DNA of 64,000 bases from Phycomyces nitens (GCA_022702545.1 JAHRBC010000001.1:2604001-2668000), one strand, 5' to 3'. Counted from the first letter of the stretch, positions 1 through 13,315 are shown. Numbers and translations are program-made. The notes: generated by a model from the sequence alone, not told the origin.

Positions 1-2398
1 TCTGACGGTCAGCATGAAGAGCATGAACTGTTGAATTCTACCCAACTAGAGTCCACAACTCGACTCACAAAAGCAATGGAAGATCTGTCGGTTGACTATC
101 AACACCCCCAAGACAGTCAGGTAAGATTGCCAGCTGTGCAGAGACCAACTATACTAAATACGGCATTGTAGGATTCTTCATTGGAGATCACCTCGGCCTA
201 TGACAATGATGACTGGGAGCAACAAGAGCAGTATTTGCTAGACGATCAAGGCCAGCCAGCCACAAGCCGGTCCCCTTCGCCCATTCCTCCAGTCGAACCC
301 AAGAAAAAGTTCATTAACCTTGAGGGCGATACTTCGCATGCAAAGGTAATATACATCTTTAAAAGTAATCGATTGGCTGACTAATATGCAATCTTTAGGG
401 ATTCTTCAATACCAGTGATATCAATGACATTAAAGAACTCAAGGTTGAAGGTCAGCTCCCAGAATGGCTTACTGGAGAACATTTCACAGTTGGTCCAGGC
501 ACATACGAAGTCAAATATACGCGTAAGATTGAGATTGATGGCTTCCTCCAGAGTGCAACTGGCAACTTTTCGTTTGGCCACTGGTTTGATTCGTAAGTAG
601 TACTTTACAAATATACGTGTATATTTTACTAATATTATGATTTCTTTTTACAGTCTTCCACTTGTCAACAGACTTGATTACAATGGACCACGTAACACGA
701 TTACCTATCGCAACAAACTGACCAGTCGACGCATGATTGAGAAGCTTAGAGACCATCATGGCTATGCTCCTTGTCATCCTGCTGGATTGTTCAAGACAGA
801 CAGTAACCAGACTGTCCTGGTCAAGTTTATAAAGTCATCTACAAAGGCATCTAAGCCTGATGGTGAACCCTGTGGAGCGCGTATTATGCACAATATACCT
901 GGTATTGACGGTCGTCTGTTTTGCCAAAACATGGCCAACCATGTATGTAAATATATATATATGTATATTGCGGCCAGAACCACCAAACTGACTCTATAAT
1001 AGATTCAAGAGCTAGATCCCTTTGACCTAAAGCCAACACGCGTCTTGACTATGGATGAAATCAACCCTGTCTTCAAGGGATACAACTCTTGCCCCAATCC
1101 ACAACTAGACGCGCGCACTGGGGAGTATATTAACTTTACCATGGAAATCGGCTATAGTTCCACGAGCTACCACTTCTTCTCGCTCTCTGGCCAAGATCCC
1201 AAGGGACACATCATTGCATCTATTCATAATGCACCTACTGGATATGTCAACAGTTTTGCACTGACTGAAAACTACATTGTTCTGGTAAGTAGAGAGAAAG
1301 CAAGAAAAAAGATTGGGATTTATATAAACTGGTTGCAACTATTAGTTTGTATTCCCCTTGCTGGCTAATTCTGGTGCTGTTAAATATTCCTGGAACGAGA
1401 GCATCATGGACTCCTTTACCTTTTGTCCTACTGAACCTACTCTGATCTATGTCATTTCAAGAAAAGAGAATAAGCATGTAGCCACTTATCGTACAGACCC
1501 TTGCTTTGCGTGAGTTTTAATAGCTATAATATTCGAATGATTCGCTAATAAGATTTCCCATGGTAGATTCCACCATGTCAATGCATTTGATGATGAAAAC
1601 AACAATGTATTTGTTGACATTGTCTGCTATCCCGATGATACCATTGCAAACCAACTCACTCTCCATAACCTTCGCAATCCAGAGACAATGAAGCCTGCTC
1701 AATTGGCCAAGTCTCAAGTCAGACGCTATAGACTCAATAATATCCCTGATGCCAGTAGAGTATTTGATGCCAACAACACCATTATCCCCACTACTTCCAG
1801 CATCATTTCACGCGTGTCTTCCATGTGGGGATATGTGCGTGGTGCTCAATCTGCACCAGGCGCAACAAACGATGAAGAGAGTAGGGCGGTTGCTACAGGC
1901 TCATCTGGCTGGCATTCATGGATTCCTTTGGCTGCCTATGACAAGCGCCTAGAACATCCCATTGAACTTCCTCAGGTGAACCCTCTTTACAAGGCACGTC
2001 CGTATACATTTATATATGGCATTGGCTTCTCTCCAGATACTGTAGATCAGAATGGAAAGATATGGGACAGTATTGTAAAGACTGTAAGTAAATGGATTTA
2101 TAAACAGAACATTTGGACTCAAGATGTCTTGTAGAACGTCAATACCAATGCTGTTGTTGCTTCATGGCATGAGGAGTTTTGCTTCCCTAGCGAGGCAATC
2201 TTTATTCCTTCACCCAAAAGTGGCGAGAATTCTGTCGAGGATGATGGTGTACTGGTGAGCATTGTAATGAATGCTGCCCTTGCCACTTCTTTTGTACTTG
2301 TCCTGGACGCCGTCACCCTCAGTGAACTTGCCAGGGCAGACCTTGAATTCTTGGTACCCTTGAGTTTTGCCCATGGCTCCTACAAGCTTCGAAACTAG
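1..2398 (+). CDS. Carotenoid cleavage oxygenase-like protein (RPE65/BCO family), 5' end outside window, two iron ligands substituted
   Basis: Eight exons join in frame: 1-120, 172-345, 399-592, 654-942, 1003-1284, 1346-1509, 1567-2083 and 2135-2398. They encode 667 residues without the missing N-terminus. Homology to the seven-bladed-propeller carotenoid/retinoid oxygenases starts in exon 3 and runs to the stop, after an acidic, Ser/Pro-rich N-terminal extension. Family members bind Fe(II) through four histidines and split carotenoid double bonds. Here the third (FHHVNAF, exon 7) and fourth (AHGSY, near the C-terminus) are kept. The site of the first reads CPNPQ (usually AHPH-like) and the site of the second reads GYVNSF (usually YVHSF), so both are Asn. 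Mucorales use such enzymes to make apocarotenoids, including trisporoid mating signals, but this copy may be inactive or have a changed role. The fold assignment is secure; the activity is not. Confidence 0.93.
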
Positions 2399-2621
2399 GA
2401 TTCTCATAACCCCATAACCCTTTCAACTTCATTCATTCTCTTTGTCTTTGCCTGTCTATATTCTATTCATCATAAAAATCCTCCAACGCTTGTTCTTTTT
2501 TCTTTATTCCCTGACAATCTGTCAAAGCACTCAAGTCAAAAATAGCAGTCATGTGTGCCTTTTTGGATGAACTTGTCTGATCTTTAATGCGTTTGAGTCT
2601 GTTAACCTTTTAACAAGTCTT

Positions 2622-5600
2622 ATGAACTCAAAGGCAGATCTTAAATTAGCTAGAGAGGCAATTGGAGCCAAGAATTATGGGGAAGCCATACGAGCATGTA
2701 AAAGGGTCCTAATGTGGGAGTCTGGAAATTACAACGCGTAAGTCGAGATTTGTGCTGCTAGGTTGTCCATTAGATTGGCATTAACCAATTTCCCCCCTCC
2801 ATAGTCTGGTTTTTCTAGGCGTTGCACATGCTAATCTCGATCAAGACCAAGATGCAGAGGAATCTTACAAGCGTGCCATTGAGGTTAATGATACTCAGAT
2901 GCTGGCCTGGCAAGGTCTGCTTAGCTTCTATGAGAAACGCGGACGCTACAAAGACGTTGTCAATACTATCAATCACCTATTGCCTCGATTACTCAAGAGG
3001 TATAGATTAAGCTATGCTATTGTTGTGGGTTCGGAAAGAGTAACAGTACCCTGTTTTTTTCTTTAGTGGGGATGGCAATCGACTGGCGGATTATTTAAAT
3101 AAGCTTTTAGACATTTATGGATCAAAAGAAAAGGATGAAGAAAAGGTAACGGATTCTTTGGTCATGGAGTAGGCTGCAGGTTTATCCAACTGTGAATTTC
3201 TTCTAGTACATTGAGGTTATGAAATATTTCCTTCCAGGAAGCAAATACTATGACATTGTCAAAACTGCGGCTGACATTCCTCGTCCCTTGGATATCTGGA
3301 AGACACTTGTCGCAAAGACTGAAACTGAAGAGGCCGACTTGATAGAGACCAGAATAAATTCTCGTCGTTTTATGGTCAGCGCAGGTCCTCTTGGTGAGGT
3401 CAAGGCAAAAGTCGAGGCCGAAGTGTATGAAAAGTCAAAACTTGGCGAAATGTATGAAACAATGTTGAAGCTCAATCCAGACAATAAAGAGGAATTACAA
3501 ATTAAACTATTGGACTTTTGGCGCAAGAAGATAGTTGGTGTATCAGAAAAGGCAGAGGTATTTTATCTGGTAATGCACATATTGGTATATCTGACATGTT
3601 ACTTTTTCCACAAACACACACACACAAAAATGTGTAGCTCTATGAAAAGATTAGTAAGCTCGCCAAAGCATTGGTTGACAAGAAAGTAAAAGATCCTCTT
3701 CCTTATGAGATGATCATCGAAATGTCAGATGTCGAGAGTGCTGGTAAGTATTCATTTGGTAATGTGGTTGGTATTGGTATTGATGTATCTTGACATTTAG
3801 ATCAATATGATCAGAATATATTGGAATATCTCTGCGAAAACTATCCTGAAAATGGCTTGGCTAAATTGGCTCAAGGCTATTTTCTTTACAATCAAGAACA
3901 AGTTGATGAAGCATTTGATCTTTTTGGGGTAATATAATACTACAGAGTTCTGTAATTAGATATCTTTACTCATATTTTTTTTCTATTTCTGTGAGGATTA
4001 TAGGAAGGTTTGGACTTTTGTCCTAAAAGTCTGTATGGGTATCAATGCCTGAGCTGGATCTATTATGAATCCAAAGAGTTTGATAACGGGCTGGAATATG
4101 CCACCAGGGGGCGTGAACTGGTCAATGGCTTTGAAAAGGACACTGGAAAATTGTTAAAAAAGTAAGTCCATGGGTACTCAAACGGTGTATTCAGACAGAC
4201 TTTATTGATGTTTCTCTAGTGTCTTGCTTTCAATGGAACTCTGTATGGCTCATTGCTACCGTCAATTAGACATCAAATATTATCCTGATGCTATGAAAAT
4301 ATACAAAAAGATCTTGAGTAGCAACCCCAACCAAATGAGTGCATTAGAGGTAAGTTTAGCACCAATGACTCTTATTGTATCGAGACTTATTGTTTTATAC
4401 CTCAGGGATCTGGTTTGATTCTATGCGCAGATAAAAAGTATGATGAAGCCTTGACTTGCTTTGAAAAGGTCTATAGCTCCGACTCTACCCGCCATATTGC
4501 ACTTGCAGAGATTGGGTGGATCTATTGTGAAAAAGGAGAGCATGAAAAGGCCATCGAATACATTTCAAAGGCAATTGAAAAGGCTGGAGATGTCACAGAA
4601 TACCACTACCGACTTGGCCGTGTCTATTGGGCCATGGGAGGTAATATCCACTAGTATTTCCATTGGATTATGCTTATGTTGGGCTTGTATATCAGGAAAA
4701 TATCAGCAAGATCCAAACTATGCGTTCAAGTACTTTTTGCAAGCCGCAAAGCTTGATCCTCAATTTGCCGGTGGTTTCGCCTACTTGGGTCATTATTATC
4801 AGAGTATTAAGCATGATCATGGTCGTGCAAAGAAATGTTATCAAAAGGCGTACTTGCTTAACCCTCTGGATGTCGATGTTGCCTTTCAATTGAGTGAGTA
4901 CTACATTTCTGACAAGGAAGAATCCAAGGCAGAGGATATTTTCAGAAAGGTTACAGAATTGAGTCCAAAGACTGGTTGGGCCTGGAGAAGACTTGGCTAT
5001 GCAACAATGGTATAATTTATTGATGTTGGCTAGGGAAATGAAAGATGGCTTACTCGAGTTCTAGAACGCAGACAACTATTCAGAGGCAATCACTTGCTTC
5101 CAAAAGGGACTCCGTACCAACACAAGTGATGTTCGCTGCTGGGAAGGTCTTGCAGAAGCTTATGCCCACGAAGGCCGCTATGTTGCTGCCTTGAGAGCAT
5201 TTGAACGTGCTACTGATCTCGATCCTCTCTCCATTCATGCCAATCACCAAAAGTCACTTGTAAAGCAAAAGGTTGGTATGCTTGAAGAGGCCATTTCTGG
5301 GTTCCTTGCAACCCTAGCCTTGGCAGAAAAAAGCCATCAAAATGCCTATATGCCTAGCATCCAAGGTTTGGCAGAGACATATCTTGACCGTGCCAAAGAA
5401 GATTTTCAGCAAGGTTTCTTTGGACGCACTGCCACTGGGTGTGGGCTGGTTATTCAGACTGCCCTGACTGGCTTACAGCAAGACTCAAGTATGATGTGTT
5501 TATGGAAGCTTATCGGCGATGCGTGTGCCATGTACCGCCTTGTTCCAAGCTACCTTGGCCTATGTGCCTATGAACCATTGCAACAGGCCATGCTACTCTT

Positions 5601-7626
5601 GAAAGAAAACCCTCACAAGAAACTTGGACTCCCAGAAGATGAATGCTCCAAATTGGTTGATGATTTTATCCAGCTTGATGTTTCTCCTGAAGAAGGAGAA
5701 TTCTACTTGCCTCCAAAGACAGTCCTTGACGTGGTGTACTCATGTGCAGGAGCTTGTTATAAAGAAGCAATTGTGCTGTGTAAAAACCATTGCGCTATTG
5801 TGCCAGCATACTGGCATGATGTTGCCCTTGTGTACTACTGGATGGCTGAAAATAACCTTGGAGAATCAAGCCATGATAGCTTGACTGACATGGCAATTAA
5901 ATTCATTCGAGTGGCACTCAAGATGGAACCAGCCCAGTACCTTTATTGGAACACTCTTGGCATCATATCAATGCGTACATACCCTAAGCTTAGTCAACAT
6001 TCTTTGATCAAAGCCATGGAGTATAGCAACAGAGTAAGTCAATAAGGCATGACTAGAGGACAAACTCACAGACACATTAATTTTTTTTACAGAGTGCTGT
6101 GCCTTGGACAAACTATGGATTCCTGTGCTTGTCCCTCAAGGATTATGAGCTTGCAAATCAAGCGTTTGAAACTGCCCATTCTCTGGACCCTGAATGGATA
6201 TCTGCTTGGGTTGGGCAAGCATATGTTGCTTCTCTTTGGGGCACTGATGCTGCAGCCATATTTGAGCATGCGTTTGAGTCAAGTAACGGATCAGCCGTAG
6301 GTTTACATTTATACAGAAATAGCCATATCGTACTGAAATGACCTATGATGATTAGTTGGAAGCCAGTTATGGATATGCAGAGAATGTATTCACACAGCTG
6401 TCTGTAACGGGTAATACACCTGATGGTACAGGTCTTTTGTCGCCTGCTTTTGCTCTTCAAAAGCTAACCGAGCAGAAATTAAACGATGCCTTGGCACTCA
6501 ACTTGCTTGGTCTTTTGCTGGAACGCCTTGGACAGTTTGAGCGTGCAGCCGAAGCATTTGCAGGTGCTATACTTGCCCTAGAAACCCAGGCTGAACATGG
6601 CCGCATCAGTGAAATCGAACTGAAGAAACGGATGACCAAGGTGCATTGTAACCTAGGACGCACACTGTGTGCCAGTGGTGACTTTGGTGGTGCCATTGCA
6701 AGCTATAACAGTGCATTGGCTGTAAGTGAAGCTGAAGGACCGGCCAGGATCTATTGTCAATTAGGTGCTGGTATTGCCTACTATTTTGAAGACCAGTTGG
6801 AAGAATCCCTTGGCATGTTTGAGACTGCTTTGAACGAGACAGAATCAGACTCTTCATTGCGCCAAGATGTTGTTGTTCTGCTAAGCAAAGTTCTTTGGGC
6901 ACTTGGTGGTAATGAACAGCGTGAGGTTGCTAAAGAGCAGCTATTTTCCAGGTAAGAAACAATTAAAGCTTGTTCGGAGAATAACTTGAGGCCACTAGTA
7001 TTGCCGACAATCCAAACTACCTGCCTGCCATATACTCTCTCTGTGTGATGGGCATGTTAGAAGATGATTCTACGCTAACCGAGGCAGCATTACATGAACT
7101 TGCAAAGGTGTCTGTTAGCGATGCATGTGAGTACGATACGTCAGTGTGCTATAGTTGCTAAACGGATCTTGTATGATTTCATTTTCAAGTTGAGTTTGAC
7201 AAAGAACAATGGATCCCTTGGCTGTTTTCTCGCTTTTACAAACTACAGGTCAGAACTTTAAAGACATCGATATAAGCTTGTGTTGACAAGCAGTGATTAT
7301 AGGGATCTCAAGTCCAGGCCAGTCGCTCGATTGCAAAGAGTGTCCACCAGCTTCCTTGGCTTGCATTGCTGTGGAGAAACCTTGCTTCTGATCTTGTGAA
7401 TTGCTCTTCTGATGCACGTGGAAGGGTTTTGCAGACCATGACGTCTTCTGCACTGGCCATTACTCTAGGCGAAAAGAATCCATCAGCTGAAGATAAGGCA
7501 ACTGCGTACGAATGTGTTGCCAGAGCAAACACTGGAAAGGAGGCTGTACGTGAGGCACAAAGGGCGGTAATGACTGCTCCTTGGCGCTTAAGTTCTTGGC
7601 AGACATTGGCTGCTTCTATCCAATAA
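2622..7626 (+). CDS. SKI3: Superkiller protein 3 (TTC37-like), TPR scaffold of the Ski complex
   Basis: Sixteen exons join in frame from ATG 2622 to TAA 7624-7626 (2622-2737, 2805-2999, 3067-3145, 3207-3557, 3638-3743, 3801-3928, 4004-4161, 4220-4349, 4406-4640, 4696-5009, 5065-6033, 6093-6296, 6356-6951, 6999-7126, 7190-7248, 7303-7626). They give 1363 aa, near the usual 1400-1560. The protein is almost all tetratricopeptide repeats, with spaced Trp/Leu/Gly-Tyr/Ala-Pro signatures such as AWQGLLSFYEKRGRY and HIALAEIGWIYCEKGEHEKA, and ends in the characteristic PWRLSSWQTLA segment. In the cytosol Ski3 organises the Ski2 helicase and Ski8, feeding mRNA to the exosome for 3'-5' decay. It begins 224 bp after the carotenoid oxygenase stop on the same strand. 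The identification rests on TPR architecture, length and the C-terminal segment. Confidence 0.9.
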
Positions 7627-7817
7627 TATCAAAAGTTGATTATAAAGTGATGGTTAAACGGACCTCTTGAAGGAGAACAATGGCGGCTATTTAGTGTAAT
7701 TTGTGTTACCAAATGATATCATGACCGATATCGCTGTCTATTTGTTTGGCCTGCCACACCCTTTGGCTATTATAAGATTTTATCTCCTGTTTCTCGGCAA
7801 AGAATTAAATCATTGCC

Positions 7818-7825
7818 TATAAAAA
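7818..7825 (+). promoter_or_regulatory. TATA box candidate of the PMP3-like gene
   Basis: A TATAAAAA motif lies about 100 bp before the ATG of the PMP3-like gene, a usual distance in fungi. An A/T-rich pyrimidine tract follows before the start codon. There is no experimental support. Confidence 0.45.
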
Positions 7826-7920
7826 GGTCGACTATTTCTTTTAACAGAAAAAAAAGAAAAGAATCTTTAAATACCAACCATCTTCTTCAATTCGCCTTTT
7901 TCTTAAAATAATAATCTACT

Positions 7921-8200
7921 ATGGCCATTACATGCTCTGACATCTTCAAGGTTTTCTTTGGTAATGAATTATCCACGTTGGATCTATAGTTTGACCTGGA
8001 CACTAATGAAATATGTAGCCATCATTCTACCTCCTCTTGGCGTCATGTTTGAAAGAGGCTGCGGCTGCGACTTTGTCATCAATATCTGCTTGACATGTCT
8101 TGGATATATTCCCGGCATCAGTAAGTCCATGCGCAATCATACTTTATAATCCTGACCTTGTCTTGTAGTCCACGCCCTCTATATCATTATGAAATATTAG
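7921..8200 (+). CDS. PMP3: PMP3/UPF0057-family small plasma membrane proteolipid
   Basis: Three exons (7921-7960, 8019-8120, 8169-8200) join to a 57-residue protein, too short and too interrupted to appear as one ORF. It has the two-helix hairpin of the Pmp3 family: a first hydrophobic segment with the ILPPLGV motif, a short polar Cys-Gly loop (FERGCGCDF), then a second segment with CLGYIPGIIHALY. The first intron has a perfect CACTAATGA-like branch point. In yeast Pmp3 sits in the plasma membrane, affects membrane potential and salt tolerance, and is stress-inducible. Length (usually 52-60 aa) and motif order fit very well. The loop CGCD differs from the more common GCG(T/A)D but keeps the pattern. 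Confidence 0.92.
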
Positions 8201-8562
8201 TCCTTGATCACTCGAAATACATACGCATTATTCCCAAAATATCCACAAATCTAGTCCATTTCTAGTGAGCATCAGTACATACAAAGCACACATGTATATA
8301 AATATTAATAAATATATATATAATCTTTATAATTATTTTATTCTTTATTTTCATCAAATGGTTGATAAAGAGACTTTATGATTCTTGAAAATATCCTTTG
8401 GAATCTATTGCTAATTTTTAATTTTTAATGTATGTATTTATTTATTAAAGCAGAGTGTTTCTTTGTTCAATATTACAAACACCATGACATTCTTCTTTGC
8501 TAACAAGACACAGAGAACAACTCATCAAATAATGATTACATCTCTTTGTATATAAATGTTCT

Positions 8563-9651
8563 TTATCCAAGACAATCAGGGTGCTCTTTGACTATCATGT
8601 TGAACATGGGCTGAAACTGGAAATGACACGCCTTGCTGTCAGCAATGTTCTTCCCAACCCCTATAGCAATCTTTCCGTCGATCAATTTGAGGTCCTTGTA
8701 TCCGTTAATAGCAGCAGCCTCGGCAAGTAGCTGGGATTGGCAACAACGTTCCATGGAAATAAACAGCCAAATGGCCTCATCCACAGTGGATCCTGCTGTC
8801 AACAATCCGTGGTTCTGTAGAATGAGTGCTCTGTTGGTTGGGCCCAAAGCCTTTACGAGATTCTGGCCTTCTTCAGCATCAAAAACTACTCCACCAAAGT
8901 CCTCGTACACACTGTGGGTATTGTAGAAAGCACATGCGTCTTGAGATATTGGCAAAAGAGGTCTTCCGAGAGTAGAGAATGTTCTGCCATACATTGAATG
9001 TCTAGAGTGCAGTATTTTTTAATAAAAAAAAATTATGCATAGTGTGACTTACGTGTGAACGGCGCATATAACATCTTGACGCGCCTCGTGAATAGCACTG
9101 TGGATTACAAACGCTGCCTTGTTGACAAGCTGATTACCGCGAACAATGCTTCCGTGATGGTCAACAAGAATCAAATCACTGGCCTTGATGTGTCCAAAGT
9201 ATTGGCCAAATGCATTTACCCTTTTTTATGCAATTAAGTAAATGTTCATTTGGATGAGATTGGCTTACCAAAACAAATCAGGATACTCAGGGTCGCGAAA
9301 TGTCATGTGTCCAGCAACACCTATGAAGCATCAGTATTTGTCCTGTCAACATACCAATCTTCTACCTTCATCCCAGCCATATTTTGCCAACAAGCGAAAG
9401 CCAGCAGCTAATTTTTGTTTCATATGTACTCTTTGGGTATGGACATCCTTGAATACTGGCATGCGAGGCAGCCCAATTAGTGTCTTTGCAGCATTCTTTG
9501 CCTCTTCCACTGTCTCGCTCCCTGTCAAAACAATTTGGCGTTTTGACCTTTGGAATATCGAAGTGTTGGCTTGGTGTTCAACACCCGTCCTAGATTTTCA
9601 ATCAGTTTTCTGGTGCCATATGCAATAAATCATTTACTTTTCGAGGGTCAT
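8563..9651 (-). CDS. Class II aldolase/adducin-domain protein
   Basis: Five exons on the minus strand (9651-9638, 9589-9366, 9320-9269, 9220-9053, 9001-8563) encode 298 aa. The first exon is only 14 nt. The class II aldolase/adducin N-terminal fold is clear: GVAGHMTFRDPE near the start of the domain, DHHG, then VHTHS with two of the zinc-binding histidines of L-fuculose-phosphate aldolase relatives, and QNHGLLTAG with the third. Fungal proteins of this group are uncharacterised or weakly linked to sugar-phosphate or decarboxylase-type reactions, so no substrate is proposed. The zinc site looks intact, so it is likely an enzyme and not an adducin-like structural protein. It is transcribed towards the PMP3-like gene. 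Confidence 0.9.
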
Positions 9652-10135
9652 GATGATATTAGAATAGAAAGAAACAAAGTGTATAGGATCTAATAAATAT
9701 GCTGATGTTTTATAAGCAGCGTGAGAAGTCGTGTTAAGGTTTTTTTTTCTATTAACAGCTAAAGATAACAGCAATAAGACCATTACCCCAGTCAAAATAA
9801 GTCATCTGTAAAAATATATATATATGTAGAGTTGTATTATTTTAATATAAATGCATAGATATACATTAGTACAATAGCTCAATAAATTCAAGCAAAGCAA
9901 AGCCAAGCTTAGGATCAATGACCTTTGGAAACAGTGTTTAGAGCCCTTTGCTTGTATGCTCATTAAGCAATTTTATACTCTTGTAACACATGGATTTTCC
10001 CACTACTGAGAAAGATGTTCCAGAATGACAATAAACTTTTTTTTGGTTTCTAGTACTTCAGGCTGCTTTAAGATTAAAAGTTTACTGAACAAATTATTTT
10101 AGAAATTTACAATGTATTGCCCTTTGGCAGTTAAT
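9652..10135. other. Intergenic, AT-rich
   Basis: This lies between the class II aldolase start and the ADE13 stop, both on the minus strand. It holds only AT-rich DNA with a short (TA)n tract near 9813. No coding signal or RNA gene was seen. It should contain the aldolase promoter and the ADE13 3' end. Confidence 0.6.
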
Positions 10136-11828
10136 TTACACAGACAATTCAGCCTTGGTCTTGTTCTTGAGCTCCTCAGCATAAGGAGCCAATGCGGGCT
10201 GGACATGCTTCTTCACAAAAGAATCGACTTGCTCAGGGGCACGACCAATGAAGGTCGAAGGATCCAAAAGGACGGGGAGCTAAAGGTAGAAACGCAAGTA
10301 TTATTTGACATGATCAGTATACCCACACACCCAGATAAATAAGATTTCTTTCTTACCTCTGCCCAAATAGGCTCAAAGTATTTGGTCTTCTTGATACGCT
10401 CAATCAGATCATTCTCACCGCCCTCCATCTTCACGACGTGTCCAGCCTGGTGGGAAAGAACACGGATCTCTTCGTGGCACTCTTGGCGATCACCACCCTT
10501 CTTGACCATAGCCATAATGATGTTCTCAGTGGCCATGAAAGGAAGCTCCTGGTTGATACGGCGCTCAATAACCTTGGGGTATACGACCATACCCTCAAAG
10601 ATGTTCTGCATGGTTGTCAACAAGATGTCTGTGGTTAAGAATGCTTCGGGGAGAGAGATACGACGGATAGCACTGTCATCCAAAGTACGCTCAAACCACT
10701 GGACAGCACTGGTCTGCAAGGCATCGTTGACGAGGACCATCAAGTGACGAGATAAAGAGCAGACACGTTCGCAACGCATAGGGTTACGCTTGTAAGCCAT
10801 TGCGGAACTGCCAATCTGATCCTTCTCAAAGGGCTCTTCGACCTCCTTCAAGTTGGCCAACAGACGGATATCTGTGGCAATCTTGTGGGCAGTGGCACCA
10901 AAGCCAGACAGGGGGTTCAAGACATCAATATCAATCTTGCGGGAATAAGTCTGTCCGCAGACGGGGTATGCCTCGGTGAAACCAGAGAGCTCGGTCACCA
11001 ATTCATCCAACTCCTCGACCTATGTAGAGAGAGCACCATGAGTCCAAGGTGTTTTTATGGTATTCTCTTTATTACCTTGTCGTGGTCACCGTTAAAGAGG
11101 GCCATGAAGGAAGCCTGAGTACCAGTAGTACCCTTGACACCACGGAACTTGAGATCGTTACGTGCACGCTCAAAGTTGCGAAGATCCCACAAGAGCTCCT
11201 GGATCCAGAGAGTGGCGCGCTTTCCTACTGTTACCAATTGTGCGGGCTGGAAGTGAGTGAAGCCAAGGGTAGGCAATGCACGGTATTCCTGAGCAAACTT
11301 TGTCAAGATGTCAATAACGTGCACCAGCTTCTTGATGACAAGATCATAGGCGTCACGGAGGATAATCAAATCACCGTTGTCTAAGGACAGGAATATAAAT
11401 CAGCTGTTCTTAATTCCCCTGTAGATTCCATAGAGTTTTTATTCTAAAGTCTCCACACGCTATATATATATATATGATCCTGTTACTTTGAACTCACCAG
11501 TCACATAGCAAGAAGTAGCACCAAGATGGATGATACCAGCTGCCTTGGGTGCAACCAGACCAAAGGTATGGACGTGGGCCATAACATCATGTCTTCTCTT
11601 CTTCTCTTCGGCAGCGGCAACATCGTAGTCAATGTTGGTGATGTTGGCTTCCATCTGGGAAATAGCCTCGTTGGTGATATCGTTCAAGCCAAGACGCTGT
11701 TCAGCCTTGGCGAGGTTGAGCCAGAGCTTGCGCCAGGTGATGTAACGCTTGTCTTCAGAGAAGTTATAGGCCATCTCCTTGGAGGCATATCTGGAGGTCA
11801 AGGGACTTTGGTATTTGTCGTGAGACAT
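10136..11828 (-). CDS. ADE13: Adenylosuccinate lyase
   Basis: Four exons (11828-11498, 11380-11076, 11019-10357, 10279-10136) encode 480 aa, matching the usual 480 or so. The enzyme acts twice in purine synthesis, releasing fumarate from SAICAR and from adenylosuccinate, as a homotetramer in the cytosol. Fumarase/aspartase-superfamily signatures are present: [20 protein letters not shown] with a catalytic-type His, and the flexible signature loop [11 protein letters not shown] carrying the catalytic Ser. The start is the Met of [10 protein letters not shown]. An in-frame upstream extension is not conserved-looking and contains no better start. Codon use is strongly biased towards C/G-ending codons compared with neighbours, as expected for a highly expressed housekeeping gene. 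Confidence 0.97.
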
Positions 11829-13315
11829 TTTAGACGCGCAAAAGAAAAAGAGCTTATTGGCAAGTAGTCGGCCCCAGCACTTGCCATCATTTAAAAAAAA
11901 AGGATTACTTCTCCGCCTAGACAAGACTTGGTGGCTTGTTGATGTTGGTCATGATCTTCTGCATCTCAAATCGCCTTAGGAAAGCATAATTTGTACTCTT
12001 TTGTGACTGAGATGCCCTCTTTTTTTTAAAGTTGGACCTAGGAAAACATGTCACAATTGAAATGAATCATTTTTAAAAGAAGTACACTCGGCACTTTATA
12101 TATTGGCCATGTTAATATCTACCGTCATGAAGAGAATGTTTTAGAAACTAGTAAACCTACCTGGTTTTTACAATATGAAGATATTTCCAAAAAAAAAAAC
12201 CCCCCAATTGCTACACAAATGCATTTAGAGATTCTTTACTATAAAATCAAGTAGTGTTGAAATACATTCTATATATAAAACAGAACAGGGTTACTGTTGT
12301 GTAATATCCCCATGAAAATTAGCTAATGAAGTGGTATTACACAGTCTTGTACAATCAACAAAGCATCTTACTTGAGTATCTTGTAATGACAAGTTTAGAT
12401 TATTCCTATTAGAAATGGCTCTGTTTTTTGTTCATTAAAGATATCATTACATTATACTCTCGCACACTTTTTTCTGGAATTTGACCCAGGCTTATTTGTG
12501 CTCTAAGTTTGGCACAGAAATGGAGTCTATACCTCTTTAACAGGTTTGTATCTGTTCAAGAGTAATTTGAGCTATGGAAATCATGGTTAAATGATTAAAC
12601 CAAAAGATATGTTTCCTTTTTTTTCATTGGATTTTCAGTTGAGTTATCTAGTGTTTACACTGAAAAATTGTGTATGTATTTCGATACAAAGAACTACTTC
12701 AAAAATTGGACAACAATCAGACTTGATATCTTGCTCATCTTGGCAATATATCTCAAAACCACATTAATTCATCTTGATCTTTGTAGATCACATAAACTCT
12801 TCTCCAAAATATGTCTCTAACGTTTAAATATATTCCATTCCCAATTTTTGAAATCTTTTTGAATCATGAACCTAAAGGTCTTGAGATTGATCTCGGATAT
12901 CTCATATTTGGCACAAAATATTATACTGTTAAACAGCTAGAGATACCTATTTCTTTAACTCTTATTTATGATAATATCAAAGAAAGCATACTAATCAACA
13001 TTCTTGTTATATCATTCACGAATATCAAACTATTATCGATCCGAACAAGTGGTCCTAAGCATAATATATGAAAGATACCTTACAAAATCAAAGCTGACCA
13101 CAAAATTACTACTAGTCTTTTATGAACATAAAGATGTTTTCTCGTGGTTATGTTTTATACCGTATAAATAAAACAAAAATGCGTAAACACTTGGCTGAAT
13201 TCATTTATTACAGGAATACACTTCTTTTGATTATTTTACACTATATCAAGCACATGTAGAAATAAAAGAAATGTCAAAGGTGTTATGAGATTCCTGCTAA
13301 AATAGAATGGTGGTT
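11829..13315. other. Gene-poor AT-rich intergenic DNA
   Basis: The first few hundred bases should include the ADE13 promoter. The rest is AT-rich with no conserved-looking ORF. An open frame of 86 codons at 12811-13071 has low-complexity composition typical of AT-rich DNA and is not accepted. No tRNA-like fold was seen. Confidence 0.6.

Noticed and set aside
10136..11828. Upstream extension of ADE13 beginning [10 protein letters not shown]
   Set aside because: It is in frame but not conserved-looking. The Met of MSHDKYQSP matches the usual start and protein length.
12811..13071. 86-codon ORF in the gene desert
   Set aside because: It is rich in Ile/Leu/Lys/Asn as in random AT-rich DNA, with no motif and no intron signals.
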